In this document: one piece after another, positions 9,465 through 18,014 of the stretch
Numbering within the stretch: the first letter of the stretch is position 1
How the letters are laid out: each line of letters begins with the position of its first letter
The notes under the pieces: generated by a model
Told to the model about the DNA's origin: nothing
The model's database searches: none
What the model saw: only the letters and a program-made list of their open reading frames with translations
Source of the DNA: Bacteroidales bacterium
GTDB lineage: Bacteria; Bacteroidota; Bacteroidia; Bacteroidales; UBA932
Direction: 5' to 3'
NCBI GenBank assembly: GCA_015060255.1
Contig: SUYV01000018.1
Coordinates: 1 to 41,823, forward strand
Length of the DNA stretch: 41,823 nt
Made by a program: the position numbers and the translations under genes

Positions 9465-9498
9465 TTGATTGGATAATTATAAATCGAAATATACAACT

Positions 9499-10587
9499 AT
9501 GGCTGACCGCAGAGACTTTTTGAAGACAATGGCCATCGGAGGAGCATCAGCCCTCGTAGCGCCTTCACTTCTTTCATCCTGTTCATCGGACAATGGAGCA
9601 GCAACATCGCTTGATACAACAGCAGGCGGGCTGATCGTACCTAAGGACAACGGTTTAAGGATCACAGGAACATTCCTTGATGAGATTTCACACGACATCC
9701 CGCACCAGAACTGGGGCGAGAAGGAATGGGATCAGGATTTCGCCTACATGAAGGCGATCGGAATCGACACTGTGATCGACATCAGATGCGGATACCGCAA
9801 GTTCATAACCTATCCTTCCCCATATCTTCTCAAGAAGGGATGTTACATGCCGTCCGTAGACCTTATCGACATGTTCTGCCGCCTTGCGCAGAAGCACGGA
9901 ATGAAATTCTACCTCGGACTTTATGACTCGGGAGTCTATTGGGACACAAAGGACATGAGCCATGAGATCGAGGACAACAAGTACGTCATCGACGAGGTAT
10001 GGAAGATGTATGGCGAGAAGTATGACAGCTTCGGAGGATGGTACCTCAGCACCGAGATCAGCCGTGACACCATCGGAGCGGTAGACGCATTCCACGCAAT
10101 GGGAGCACAGTGCAAGGAGGTTTCAGGAGGAATGCCTGTGTTCATCTCGCCTTGGATCGACGGAAAGAAGGCAGTGAGCGCAGCAGGAGCGGCATTGACA
10201 AAGGAGGACGCCGTTTCCATCGAAGCACATGAAAGAGAGTGGAGCCAGATCTTCCAGGGCATCCACGACGTTGTGGACGCAGTCGCTTTCCAGGACGGTC
10301 ACATCGACTATGACGAGCTCGACGCATTCTTCAGCGTTAACAAGAAGATGGCCGACAAGTATGGAATGCAGTGCTGGACAAACGCCGAGACATTCGACCG
10401 CGACATGCCGATCAAGTTCCTGCCTATCAAGTTCGACAAGCTCCGTCTCAAGCTGGAGGCCGCGAAGCGCTGCGGATATGACAAGGCCATCACCTTCGAG
10501 TTTCCTCACTTCCTGAGCCCGCAGTCGGTATATGGCGCTGCAGGTAATTTATATAACAGGTACAAGGAATATTTCAACATCAAATAG
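9499..10587 (+). CDS. DUF4434-type TIM-barrel lipoprotein with a twin-arginine signal
   Basis: 362 residues from ATG 9499; a TTG codon 30 bp upstream is in frame but would mask the signal. The N-terminus MADRRDFLKTMAIGG is a twin-arginine motif (R4-R5, F7-L8-K9), followed by a hydrophobic stretch and a lipobox LLSSC (Cys28), so this looks like a Tat-exported lipoprotein. The mature part resembles DUF4434 (PF14488), a glycoside-hydrolase-like barrel: GTFLDEISHDIPHQNWGEKE, GIDTVIDIRCGYRKF, GMKFYLGLYDSGVYWD, GGWYLSTEI with a barrel-type Glu, and AITFEFPHFLSP near the end. It opens the rightward operon facing the SusCD genes and ends at a dispersed repeat just before the MFS porter. It probably trims the imported glycan in the periplasm; the activity is not established. 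Confidence 0.75.
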   Translation: MADRRDFLKTMAIGGASALVAPSLLSSCSSDNGAATSLDTTAGGLIVPKDNGLRITGTFLDEISHDIPHQNWGEKEWDQDFAYMKAIGIDTVIDIRCGYRKFITYPSPYLLKKGCYMPSVDLIDMFCRLAQKHGMKFYLGLYDSGVYWDTKDMSHEIEDNKYVIDEVWKMYGEKYDSFGGWYLSTEISRDTIGAVDAFHAMGAQCKEVSGGMPVFISPWIDGKKAVSAAGAALTKEDAVSIEAHEREWSQIFQGIHDVVDAVAFQDGHIDYDELDAFFSVNKKMADKYGMQCWTNAETFDRDMPIKFLPIKFDKLRLKLEAAKRCGYDKAITFEFPHFLSPQSVYGAAGNLYNRYKEYFNIK

Positions 10588-10613
10588 ATTTCTCGACTTC
10601 GCTCGAAATGACA
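10586..10613 (+). repeat. Dispersed short palindromic repeat, copy A
   Basis: It begins AGATTTCTCGACTTCGCTCG and ends AAATGACA, with imperfect self-complementarity (CTCGA...TCGAAAT). It starts inside the stop codon of the DUF4434 gene and runs to just before the MFS gene. Near-identical copies lie at 27199-27228 and 28033-28060, with diverged relatives at 20725-20757 and 20916-20946. Confidence 0.8.
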
Positions 10614-10616
10614 ATT

Positions 10617-12014
10617 ATGAAACAGAAGAATACAATCGGATATGTGATATTCATGGCGGTGGTCGCCGCCATCGGAGGCATCCTTTTCGGATATGACACC
10701 GCTGTCATCTCCGGCACCACTGAAATCGTGAAGAACCAGTTTCAGCTTACCGATATGATGGAAGGCTGGTATGTGGGCTGCGCGCTCATCGGCTCGATCG
10801 CCGGAGTGCTCGTGGCCGGCACACTCAGCGACTACCTCGGCAGAAAGCTAACCATGCTCATCTCTGCCGCCCTCTTCAGCATCTCGGCCATCGGCTGCGC
10901 TGTCTGCGGCAGCTTTGACGGCCTCGTGGCATACAGAATCATCGGCGGAGTCGGCATCGGCATCGTATCTATCGTTTCACCTATATATATATCAGAGGTA
11001 TCGCCTGCAAAGATCCGCGGAACCCTCGTGTCTCTGTATCAGCTTGCAGTGACTGTCGGCTTCCTCATGGCATACCTTATGAACTGGGTGATCGACGCCA
11101 ACATTGACCCATCTATTACCGGAGACGTGACCCTCTGGCAGAAGATAATGAACACGGAGGCATGGCGCGGAATGCTCGGAAGCGAGACTATCCCTGCCCT
11201 CCTCTTCTTCTTCATCATATTCTTCATCCCTGAAAGCCCGAAGTGGCTCATAGTGAACGGCAAGCTCGACAAGGCGGCTGCCGTCCTCGGCAAGATATAT
11301 GCAACTTCAGAAGAGGTTTCAGAAGAGATCACCGTAACCCAGAACTCACTCAAGGGCGAGACCAAGGGTGCATGGTCAGACCTTCTCAAGCCGGGCATCC
11401 TCATCGCTGTGATCACAGGCAGCGCAATCGCCATCCTAGGACAGTTCATGGGTGTCAACGCTGTGCTTTACTATGGCCCTAAGATCTTCTCAGAGGCAGG
11501 ATTCGACAACCCTATGTTCTCGACAGTCCTCGTAGGCGTAGTGAACATGGTGACAACAATCCTCGCAGTCTTCATCATCGACCGCGTCGGCCGCAAGCAG
11601 CTTATCTACTGGGGAGTATCAGGCATGATCATCTGTCTCCTGGCGATCGGCATCTACTTCGCATGGGGCTCGCAGATCGGTCTCGGCAACGGATTCATGC
11701 TCACATTCTTCCTTGCATATGTATTCTGCTGCGCGATCTCGATATCGGCTATCGTATTCGTGCTCCTCTCGGAGATGTATCCGAACAGTGTCCGCGGTCG
11801 CGCGATGTCAATCGCAGGCTTCGCCCTCTGGATCGGCACATACCTCATCGGCCAGCTTACTCCTGTACTCCTCGGCTGGAGCCAGGCAGGAACATTCTTC
11901 ATCTTCGCCGCATGCTGCGTGCCATATATGCTGATCATGTGGAAGGTCGTGCCTGAGACAACAGGAAAGACCCTCGAGGAGATCGAAGAGTACTGGAACA
12001 ACTATAAGAAATAG
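10617..12014 (+). CDS. MFS sugar porter (XylE/GLUT-like sugar:proton symporter)
   Basis: 465 residues from ATG 10617. An in-frame ATG at 10608 lies inside the dispersed repeat and is less likely. About twelve transmembrane helices carry the sugar-porter signatures in order: GGILFGYDTAVISG in helix 1, DYLGRKLTM, IYISEVSPAKIRGTLVSLYQ, PESPKWLIVNGK at the end of the first half, GVNAVLYYGPKIF, DRVGRKQLI, VLLSEMYPNSVRGRAMS and VPETTGKTLEEIEEYW at the C-terminus. It would carry a monosaccharide from periplasm to cytoplasm. Between periplasmic hydrolases and cytoplasmic amino-sugar enzymes, GlcNAc or a related sugar is the likely cargo, though family resemblance is closest to xylose/hexose porters. 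Confidence 0.9.
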   Translation: MKQKNTIGYVIFMAVVAAIGGILFGYDTAVISGTTEIVKNQFQLTDMMEGWYVGCALIGSIAGVLVAGTLSDYLGRKLTMLISAALFSISAIGCAVCGSFDGLVAYRIIGGVGIGIVSIVSPIYISEVSPAKIRGTLVSLYQLAVTVGFLMAYLMNWVIDANIDPSITGDVTLWQKIMNTEAWRGMLGSETIPALLFFFIIFFIPESPKWLIVNGKLDKAAAVLGKIYATSEEVSEEITVTQNSLKGETKGAWSDLLKPGILIAVITGSAIAILGQFMGVNAVLYYGPKIFSEAGFDNPMFSTVLVGVVNMVTTILAVFIIDRVGRKQLIYWGVSGMIICLLAIGIYFAWGSQIGLGNGFMLTFFLAYVFCCAISISAIVFVLLSEMYPNSVRGRAMSIAGFALWIGTYLIGQLTPVLLGWSQAGTFFIFAACCVPYMLIMWKVVPETTGKTLEEIEEYWNNYKK

Positions 12015-12037
12015 TTTCAACAAACAGCCTAAACCAT

Positions 12038-13240
12038 ATGAACAGGACCCCTCTCAGCAACATAGACGGAAAGAACGCAGCCATGAAGCAGAAGATTCTA
12101 GGACTCTGCATCAATGACGGCGACTATAGCCTTGCAGACTTAAGCAAGGAGCTCGGCGCAAGTATCCCTACGATAACCAAACTGGTAGGCGAACTTTTGG
12201 AAGATGGTCTTCTGGAAGACATGGGCAAGCAAGGCACAAACGGTGGCAGACGTCCTAGCATATATGGTCTGAATCCATCAGCCGGATACTTTGTCGGAGT
12301 TGACATCAGACGCAAGTTCATCAGCTATGCCGTTACTGATTTCAAGGGAAGTCAGATCGACTATCAGGAACAGCTTCCATTCAGCGTGCAGAATTCCGAA
12401 GAATCATTCCGGGAAATGTGCAGGTATCTGACCTCTCATATGGAAAGCAACGGGATTGAGCCATCCAGAGTTCTCGCATATGGATTCAATCTTACCGGCC
12501 GAGTGAACAATGAAACCGGTTATTGCTTTTCATATTTCATTGGCGAAGACAAGCCCATAGCCTCAGTCCTTGAAGATGAACTCGGAAAACCCGCCTTTGT
12601 GGAAAACGACTCCAGAGCGATGACCTATGGAGAATACATCTGCGGAGCAGCGAACAATGAAAAGAACATGCTGTTCATCAATATAGCATGGGGACTTGGA
12701 ATGGGAATGATCGTGGACGGAAAGCTTTCATATGGCAAGTCAGGATTCTCCGGCGAGATCGGTCACTTCCCTCTCCTGAACAACGACCAGATATGCCATT
12801 GCGGCAAGACCGGATGTCTTGAAACTGGTGCTTCAGGCTCTGCTGCGTACAGGATTTTCATGGAAAAGCTCAATGAAGGTAGGACTTCCACTCTTTCAGA
12901 AAAGTTCAACAAGGGAGAGCAGATCCACATCGAGGACATCATCGACGCCGTCAGGGAGGAGGATGTGCTTGCAATTGAAGTCATAGAAGAGATCGGAACG
13001 ACTCTCGGACGCGCAATCGCAGGCCTTATAAACCTGTTCAACCCTGAATTGATTGTCATCGGAGGCAGCATTGCTTCAACTAAGGAATACCTGCTGCTCC
13101 CGATCAAGAGCGCCATCCAGAAACATTCGCTCAACATCATAAACAGCGACACCAGCATAAAGTTCTCGAAACTCGGCAAAAGAGCAGGAGCAATAGGTTC
13201 ATGCATGCTGGGCCGAAGCAAATTCCTTGGATTACTATAA
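12038..13240 (+). CDS. ROK-family transcriptional regulator (NagC/XylR type)
   Basis: 400 residues. A winged-helix DNA-binding region (about 16-75; LADLSKELGASIPTITKLVG) joins a ROK sugar-sensing domain. The ROK zinc site is intact (C253-H-C-G-K-T-G-C260-L-E), as are EIGH and the VENDSRAMTYGE loop with its Asp. The first phosphate loop reads GVDIRRKFISYAV rather than the DxGGT of ROK kinases, so this is a regulator and probably not a sugar kinase. It lies 23 bp after the MFS gene and 13 bp before the NagB-like fusion gene. It probably senses an amino sugar or its phosphate and controls the divergent locus. Confidence 0.9.
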   Translation: MNRTPLSNIDGKNAAMKQKILGLCINDGDYSLADLSKELGASIPTITKLVGELLEDGLLEDMGKQGTNGGRRPSIYGLNPSAGYFVGVDIRRKFISYAVTDFKGSQIDYQEQLPFSVQNSEESFREMCRYLTSHMESNGIEPSRVLAYGFNLTGRVNNETGYCFSYFIGEDKPIASVLEDELGKPAFVENDSRAMTYGEYICGAANNEKNMLFINIAWGLGMGMIVDGKLSYGKSGFSGEIGHFPLLNNDQICHCGKTGCLETGASGSAAYRIFMEKLNEGRTSTLSEKFNKGEQIHIEDIIDAVREEDVLAIEVIEEIGTTLGRAIAGLINLFNPELIVIGGSIASTKEYLLLPIKSAIQKHSLNIINSDTSIKFSKLGKRAGAIGSCMLGRSKFLGLL

Positions 13241-13253
13241 AAACAAACGTGAT

Positions 13254-15170
13254 ATGAAGAAGTTTACATTGCCGAAAGATGGCGGCCTCATTGAGGAAGG
13301 ATTACCAAACGGTATCAAGCATACCTATGAAAGGATTCCGGCTCACATCTTTGAAGACGAAGACGCAGCAAGTGAGCGTCTGGCAGAAAAGATCGTAGAG
13401 TCGATAAATGCAAGCAACGGAGTATTCAGACTCGGCCTTACCACCGGTTCATCACCTCTATCGCTCTACAAGTCACTCGTTGGCAGATATGAAGCAGGAG
13501 AAGTATCTTTCAAGAATGTAGAAATCTACAGCATCGACGAGTACTACCCTGCACCGGCAGATGACCACAGCCGCAACAGGCGTCTCTATGCAGACCTCGT
13601 GGCCAAGGTTGATATCAATCCTGAGAACGTACATGTTCCAAAGCTCACAGAGATCCATGACAGCACATATGTGACTGAGTTCTGTGCAAGATATGACGAA
13701 ATGGCATCCGGACTCGACCTTCTCATCATGGGAACAGGAGAGAAAGGCCAGATCGGCTTCAACGAATTCGGAGCATCCGAGAACAGCCACACCAGGACAG
13801 TGCTTCTTCCATACGGATCAAGAAAAAGACAGGCAAAGAATTTCGCAGGCAACCTCGCAGAGACTCCTGACAAGGCTATCGCCATGGGTATCTCCACAAT
13901 GATGAGTGCAAAGAAGATCCACCTCATCGCTTGGGGAGAGGACAAGGCCCAGGTGGTAAAGAAGATTGTGGAGGACAAGATGGACCCGTCATGCCCTGCA
14001 TCACTTCTTCAGAGACACGAACACATCACATTCTACGCTGACGAGAATTCAGCATCACTCCTGACAAGGAATGTTGCACCATGGCTTGTAGGTCCGTGCG
14101 AGTGGACACCTAAATTCATCCGTAAGGCAGTGGTATGGCTCTGCGAGCAGGTACACAAACCGATTCTCAAGCTTACACAGAAAGATTACCTCGCTCATGG
14201 TCTTGGCGAGCTTCTCGAGCAGCACGGACAATACAGCGACATCAACATCAAGGTATTCAACGACCTTCAGCACACCATTTCAGGATGGCCGGGAGGAAAG
14301 CCGAATGCAGACGACAGCACAAGGCCGGTTCCTTCAAATCCTTTCCCTAAGAGAGTCGTGATCTTCTCACCTCATCCTGATGACGACGTCATCTCCATGG
14401 GAGGTACATTCATCCGTCTTGCAGAGCAGGGACACGACGTTCACGTCGCATATGAGACATCCGGAAACGTTGCAGTTCACGACGATGTGGTTCTCCAGCA
14501 CATGGACACCGCACGCGAGCTCGGCTTCGGTGACAGATTTGACGAAGTGAAGGAAATCATAGCATCAAAGAAGCCTGGCCAGCCTGAGCCAAGGGCGCTT
14601 CTCAACCTCAAGGGCGCAATCCGCCGTGCTGAGGCAAAGAGCGCAGTCCGCTCATTCGGTCTCAACGACCAGACCAACTGCCACTTCCTTAACCTTCCTT
14701 TCTATGAGACAGGAGGCATCAAGAAGGGCGAGCGCACTCAGGCTGACATCGACATCATAATCAAGCTTCTTCAGGAGGTGCAGCCTCACCAGATCTACCT
14801 TGCAGGAGACCTTGCTGACCCGCACGGAACACACCGCGTATGCACAGAGGCTGTTCTTGAGGCAATCAACCAGCTCCAGGGCGAGGAATGGCTCAAGGAG
14901 TGCCACGTATGGCTCTACAGAGGCGCATGGATGGAGTGGGAACTCGGAAAGGTCGACATGGCAGTTCCGCTCAGCCCGGACGAAGTGATCAAGAAACGTC
15001 ACGCCATCTACCGTCACCTCTCACAGAAGGATATCGTTCCGTTCCCTGGCGAGGACCCGCGCGAGTTCTGGCAGAGGGCAGAGGAAAGAACAGAGAACAC
15101 GGCACGTCTGTACAACGAACTCGGAATGGCCGAGTATCAGGCGATCGAAGTATTTGTGAAACTATTTTAA
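13254..15170 (+). CDS. NagB-like / PIG-L (LmbE) deacetylase fusion protein
   Basis: 638 residues from ATG 13254; an upstream TTG overlaps the regulator gene and is rejected. Residues about 20-290 form a glucosamine-6-phosphate-deaminase-like domain and about 355-638 a PIG-L/LmbE deacetylase domain. In the NagB-like part the early Asp is kept (S-I-D95-E-Y), but the motif GEDGHxAFNE is changed to GEKGQIGFNE. K164 and Q166 therefore stand where E. coli NagB has catalytic Asp141 and His143, while Glu171 is retained. The deacetylase zinc motifs are intact: S-P-H374-P-D-D-D and D-P-H524-G-T-H527. Similar long fusions are known in Bacteroides. The likely role is deacetylation of an amino-sugar substrate, the first domain serving binding or regulation; the substrate is unproven. 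Note that no nagA is visible nearby. Confidence 0.85.
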   Translation: MKKFTLPKDGGLIEEGLPNGIKHTYERIPAHIFEDEDAASERLAEKIVESINASNGVFRLGLTTGSSPLSLYKSLVGRYEAGEVSFKNVEIYSIDEYYPAPADDHSRNRRLYADLVAKVDINPENVHVPKLTEIHDSTYVTEFCARYDEMASGLDLLIMGTGEKGQIGFNEFGASENSHTRTVLLPYGSRKRQAKNFAGNLAETPDKAIAMGISTMMSAKKIHLIAWGEDKAQVVKKIVEDKMDPSCPASLLQRHEHITFYADENSASLLTRNVAPWLVGPCEWTPKFIRKAVVWLCEQVHKPILKLTQKDYLAHGLGELLEQHGQYSDINIKVFNDLQHTISGWPGGKPNADDSTRPVPSNPFPKRVVIFSPHPDDDVISMGGTFIRLAEQGHDVHVAYETSGNVAVHDDVVLQHMDTARELGFGDRFDEVKEIIASKKPGQPEPRALLNLKGAIRRAEAKSAVRSFGLNDQTNCHFLNLPFYETGGIKKGERTQADIDIIIKLLQEVQPHQIYLAGDLADPHGTHRVCTEAVLEAINQLQGEEWLKECHVWLYRGAWMEWELGKVDMAVPLSPDEVIKKRHAIYRHLSQKDIVPFPGEDPREFWQRAEERTENTARLYNELGMAEYQAIEVFVKLF

Positions 15171-15182
15171 CATAAGCAATAA

Positions 15183-15974
15183 ATGAGACTCATCATCAAC
15201 CAGGACAGCGCCAAGGGCTCACTTTGGGCAGCGCGCTACATTGTTTCAAGGATCAAGGCAAAGGCCGCAGTAACCGACAAGCCTTTCGTGCTCGGACTTC
15301 CGACCGGGGGCACCCCAATCGCCACATACCAGGAGCTCATCCGTATGTATAAGGCTGGAGAGGTTTCTTTCAAGAACGTCATCACATTCAACATGGACGA
15401 ATATGTAGGCCTTCCTGAGGAGCACCCTGAGAGCTACCACTCATTTATGGCAAGAAACTTCTTCGACCATGTGGACGTGCCGAAGGAGAACATCAACATC
15501 CTTAACGGAAACGCAGAGGATCTCGCAGCAGAATGCGCAGCATACGAGGCAAAGATCGTCGCAGCCGGCGGCATCGACCTCTTCATGGGCGGCGTTGGCG
15601 AGGATGGACACCTTGCATTCAACGAGCCTTTCTCATCACTTGTATCACGCACAAGAGTTAAGAGCCTCACATACGATACAATCCTCGTAAACTCACGTTT
15701 CTTCGACGGCGACATCAGCAAGGTTCCTACAACGGCACTCACAGTAGGAGTAGGTACAGTGATGGACGCAAAGGAAGTACTCGTGCTTGCATTCGGCCAC
15801 AAGAAGGCAAATGCCCTCAGAGAGGCTATCGAAGGCGCATATTCTCACAAGTGCACATTATCAGCCCTCCAGGCACATCCGCACGGAATCATAGTTGCCG
15901 ACGAGCTTGCTGTAGGTGAACTCAAAGTCAACACATACAGATATTTCAAGGATATCGAGAAGAATAACATCTAA
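15183..15974 (+). CDS. nagB: Glucosamine-6-phosphate deaminase
   Basis: 263 residues, close to E. coli NagB (266), and it can be aligned without gaps over the active site. It converts glucosamine-6-phosphate to fructose-6-phosphate and ammonia in the cytoplasm. Visible residues with E. coli numbering are D72 in NMDEY, D141 and H143 in [14 protein letters not shown], and E148. The residues of the GlcNAc-6-P allosteric site are also present (S151, S152, R158, K160 in [10 protein letters not shown]). The gene lies 12 bp after the fusion gene and 12 bp before the phosphohexomutase gene. It supplies the complete deaminase that the fusion protein lacks and anchors the prediction that the locus uses amino sugars. 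Confidence 0.96.
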   Translation: MRLIINQDSAKGSLWAARYIVSRIKAKAAVTDKPFVLGLPTGGTPIATYQELIRMYKAGEVSFKNVITFNMDEYVGLPEEHPESYHSFMARNFFDHVDVPKENINILNGNAEDLAAECAAYEAKIVAAGGIDLFMGGVGEDGHLAFNEPFSSLVSRTRVKSLTYDTILVNSRFFDGDISKVPTTALTVGVGTVMDAKEVLVLAFGHKKANALREAIEGAYSHKCTLSALQAHPHGIIVADELAVGELKVNTYRYFKDIEKNNI

Positions 15975-15986
15975 TCTTATACTTAT

Positions 15987-17648
15987 ATGGAAACAGGCTA
16001 CATGAAAGTTGTCAACAGCTGGCTCGAGGGTAACTTCGACGAGGCTACCAAGGCACAGATCCGCGAACTTCAGCAGAACGACCCTGTCGGACTGGAAGAC
16101 GCATTCTACAGAAACCTCGAGTTCGGTACAGGCGGACTGAGAGGAATCATGGGAGTAGGCACAAACAGGATGAACAAGTACACCGTAGGTATGGCCACAC
16201 AGGGTCTCGCCAACTACATGAAGGCGAACTGCGAAGGTCCGCTCAGCGTATGCATCTCGTTTGACAGCCGTAACAACAGCCCTGAATTCGCTCAGATCGC
16301 AGCAAACGTGCTCGCAGCTAACGGCATTCACGTCTACATCTTCAACAAGCTCCATCCGATCGCCCTCATGAGCTACTCGGTAAGAGCGAAGAAGGCTACT
16401 GCAGGTATCATGATCACCGCTTCACACAATCCAAAGGAATACAACGGATACAAGGTATTCTGGAGTGACGGTGCACAGGTCACTTCTCCAGTGGACAAGG
16501 ACATAGTTGCGGAGGTTGCAAAGATCACTGACCCTTCAATGGTCAGATTCGAGCCAGGCGAAGGCGCGGCACCTATCGAAGTGATGGGACACGAGATGGA
16601 CGAGGCATACCTCGATTCAGTATCGACACTCATGCTTTCTCCTGAGGCTGTCGCAGCTCACAAGGACATCAAGATCGTCTACACTCCTATCCACGGATCA
16701 GGTGTGGAGATCGTTCCTGAGTTCCTTAACAAGCTCGGATTCGAGAACATCTATCATGTTCCTGAGCAGGACGTGGTAGACGGAAACTTCCCAACAGTGA
16801 TGTCACCAAACCCTGAGGAGCCTTCGGCACTTGCAATGGCAGTGGCTGTAGCTGACAGGGAGGGTGCAGACCTCGTAATGGCGACTGACCCTGATGCAGA
16901 CCGCATCGGCATCGCAGTACGCGACAACGAGGGCAAGATGGTCCTCCTCAATGGAAACCAGACAGGATCTATCCTCACATATTACATTCTCCGCCGCTGG
17001 TCAGAGCTCGGAAAGCTCGACGGCAAGCAGTACATCGTGAAGACAATCGTGACTACCGAGCTCATGCGCGCAATCGCTGAGAAATACGGTGTGAAGGTAT
17101 ACAACGTCCTCACAGGCTTCAAGTGGATCGCCGACGTGATCAAGAAGAACGAGGGCGAGACTACATTCGTTTGCGGCGGTGAGGAGAGCTACGGCTTCAA
17201 CGTAGGTGAGTTCGTCCGCGACAAGGACGCTCCTATCTCATGTGCATTCGTTGCTGAGTGCGCAGCTTGGGCTGCAGCGCAGGGCAAGACCCTCTACCAG
17301 CTCCTTCAGGACATCTATGCTGAGTTCGGCTACTACAAGGAGTCACTCATCTCAGTGACAAAGAAAGGTAAGGCAGGTCTCGAGGAAATCGCTCAGATGA
17401 TGGTTGACTATCGTCAGAATCCTCCTACAGAGCTCGCAGGTTCACCTGTGATCAAGGTCATTGACTACACCAAGCCAGAGGAGACAGGTCTTCCTTCTTC
17501 TAACGTCCTCCAGTTCTACAATGAGGCTGGTGATGTCGTTACAGTCCGTCCTTCAGGTACCGAGCCTAAGATCAAGTTCTACTTCGGCATCAAGGGTGCT
17601 GACGCAGATGCAAAGAACGAGGTTCTCAGAGCACAGTTCAGCAAATAA
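15987..17648 (+). CDS. Phospho-sugar mutase (phosphoglucomutase/phosphomannomutase family)
   Basis: 553 residues, the long form of the alpha-D-phosphohexomutase superfamily. It moves phosphate between C1 and C6 of a hexose. All four active-site loops are present: phosphoserine loop I-T-A-S146-H-N-P, metal loop D301-P-D-A-D-R, sugar-specificity loop G-G-E399-E-S-Y-G, and phosphate-binding loop R521-P-S-G-T-E-P. It ends the rightward operon, 19 bp before a strong terminator. If sugar-1-phosphates are released by a phosphodiester glycosidase or a phosphorylase, a mutase would bring them into the 6-phosphate pool. A general glucose/mannose role is equally possible. Confidence 0.93.
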   Translation: METGYMKVVNSWLEGNFDEATKAQIRELQQNDPVGLEDAFYRNLEFGTGGLRGIMGVGTNRMNKYTVGMATQGLANYMKANCEGPLSVCISFDSRNNSPEFAQIAANVLAANGIHVYIFNKLHPIALMSYSVRAKKATAGIMITASHNPKEYNGYKVFWSDGAQVTSPVDKDIVAEVAKITDPSMVRFEPGEGAAPIEVMGHEMDEAYLDSVSTLMLSPEAVAAHKDIKIVYTPIHGSGVEIVPEFLNKLGFENIYHVPEQDVVDGNFPTVMSPNPEEPSALAMAVAVADREGADLVMATDPDADRIGIAVRDNEGKMVLLNGNQTGSILTYYILRRWSELGKLDGKQYIVKTIVTTELMRAIAEKYGVKVYNVLTGFKWIADVIKKNEGETTFVCGGEESYGFNVGEFVRDKDAPISCAFVAECAAWAAAQGKTLYQLLQDIYAEFGYYKESLISVTKKGKAGLEEIAQMMVDYRQNPPTELAGSPVIKVIDYTKPEETGLPSSNVLQFYNEAGDVVTVRPSGTEPKIKFYFGIKGADADAKNEVLRAQFSK

Positions 17649-17667
17649 TCTGCATGTGCATAAATAG

Positions 17668-17704
17668 AAAGAGAGGTGATGTCACATCGGCATCACCTCT
17701 CTTT
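17668..17704. terminator. Bidirectional rho-independent terminator
   Basis: A perfect 14-bp stem (AAAGAGAGGTGATG / CATCACCTCTCTTT) encloses a 9-nt loop. T-rich tracts follow on the plus strand (CTTTTGATTT) and on the minus strand (CTCTTTCTATTT). It lies between the convergent phosphohexomutase and winged-helix genes and can end both transcripts. Confidence 0.9.
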
Positions 17705-17718
17705 TGATTTCGTTTGAA

Positions 17719-17934
17719 TTAAGCGTTGAGAGTATAGTACTCGCAATCCTTTCCGCAACGAGTTTCTACTACTACGTTGAGCTTGCCCTCACGAGCGAGC
17801 CAGCCGAGAGCTGTGTAGAACTCTGCGCTGCCAAGACCAGTTTCCTTCTTGAGTTTGGTCTCAGTCATCTTACCATTTGCGTTGAGTACGTTCCATACAA
17901 CGCCTGCGTTGTTACCGATGTTGTTGATTTCCAT
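17719..17934 (-). CDS. Small winged helix-turn-helix protein (DUF2582 type)
   Basis: 71 residues, full length for the family (PF10771). The pattern is one compact winged helix: NNAGVVWNVLNANGKMTETK, LKKETGLGSAEFYTALGWLA as the recognition region, then the wing and KDCEYYTLNA at the end. There is no signal or membrane segment, so it is cytoplasmic. Two cysteines near the C-terminus (RCGKDC) might bind metal or form a disulfide, which is speculative. It is monocistronic, shares the bidirectional terminator with the phosphohexomutase operon, and has an unusually long leader with a hairpin. The DNA target and role are unknown. Confidence 0.85.
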   Translation of the reverse strand: MEINNIGNNAGVVWNVLNANGKMTETKLKKETGLGSAEFYTALGWLAREGKLNVVVETRCGKDCEYYTLNA

Positions 17935-17966
17935 AATAATTAATCTTTTAAAAATTGTAACTTCCT

Positions 17967-17984
17967 TGACGGCTCAGGCCGTCA
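17967..17984 (-). promoter_or_regulatory. Leader hairpin upstream of the small winged-helix gene
   Basis: A perfect 7-bp stem (TGACGGC / GCCGTCA) with a 4-nt loop sits 33 nt before ATG 17934 and about 25 nt after the predicted transcription start. No T-tract follows, so it is not a typical terminator. It may be an operator for an autoregulator or an RNA element stabilising the leader. Confidence 0.5.
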
Positions 17985-18014
17985 TCACTATAACTAACTT
18001 TCTATTTTCGGGTG

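Noticed and set aside
12038..13240. ROK protein as a GlcNAc kinase
   Set aside because: The N-terminal HTH and loss of the DxGGT phosphate loop make it a regulator; the kept zinc motif is shared by both kinds.
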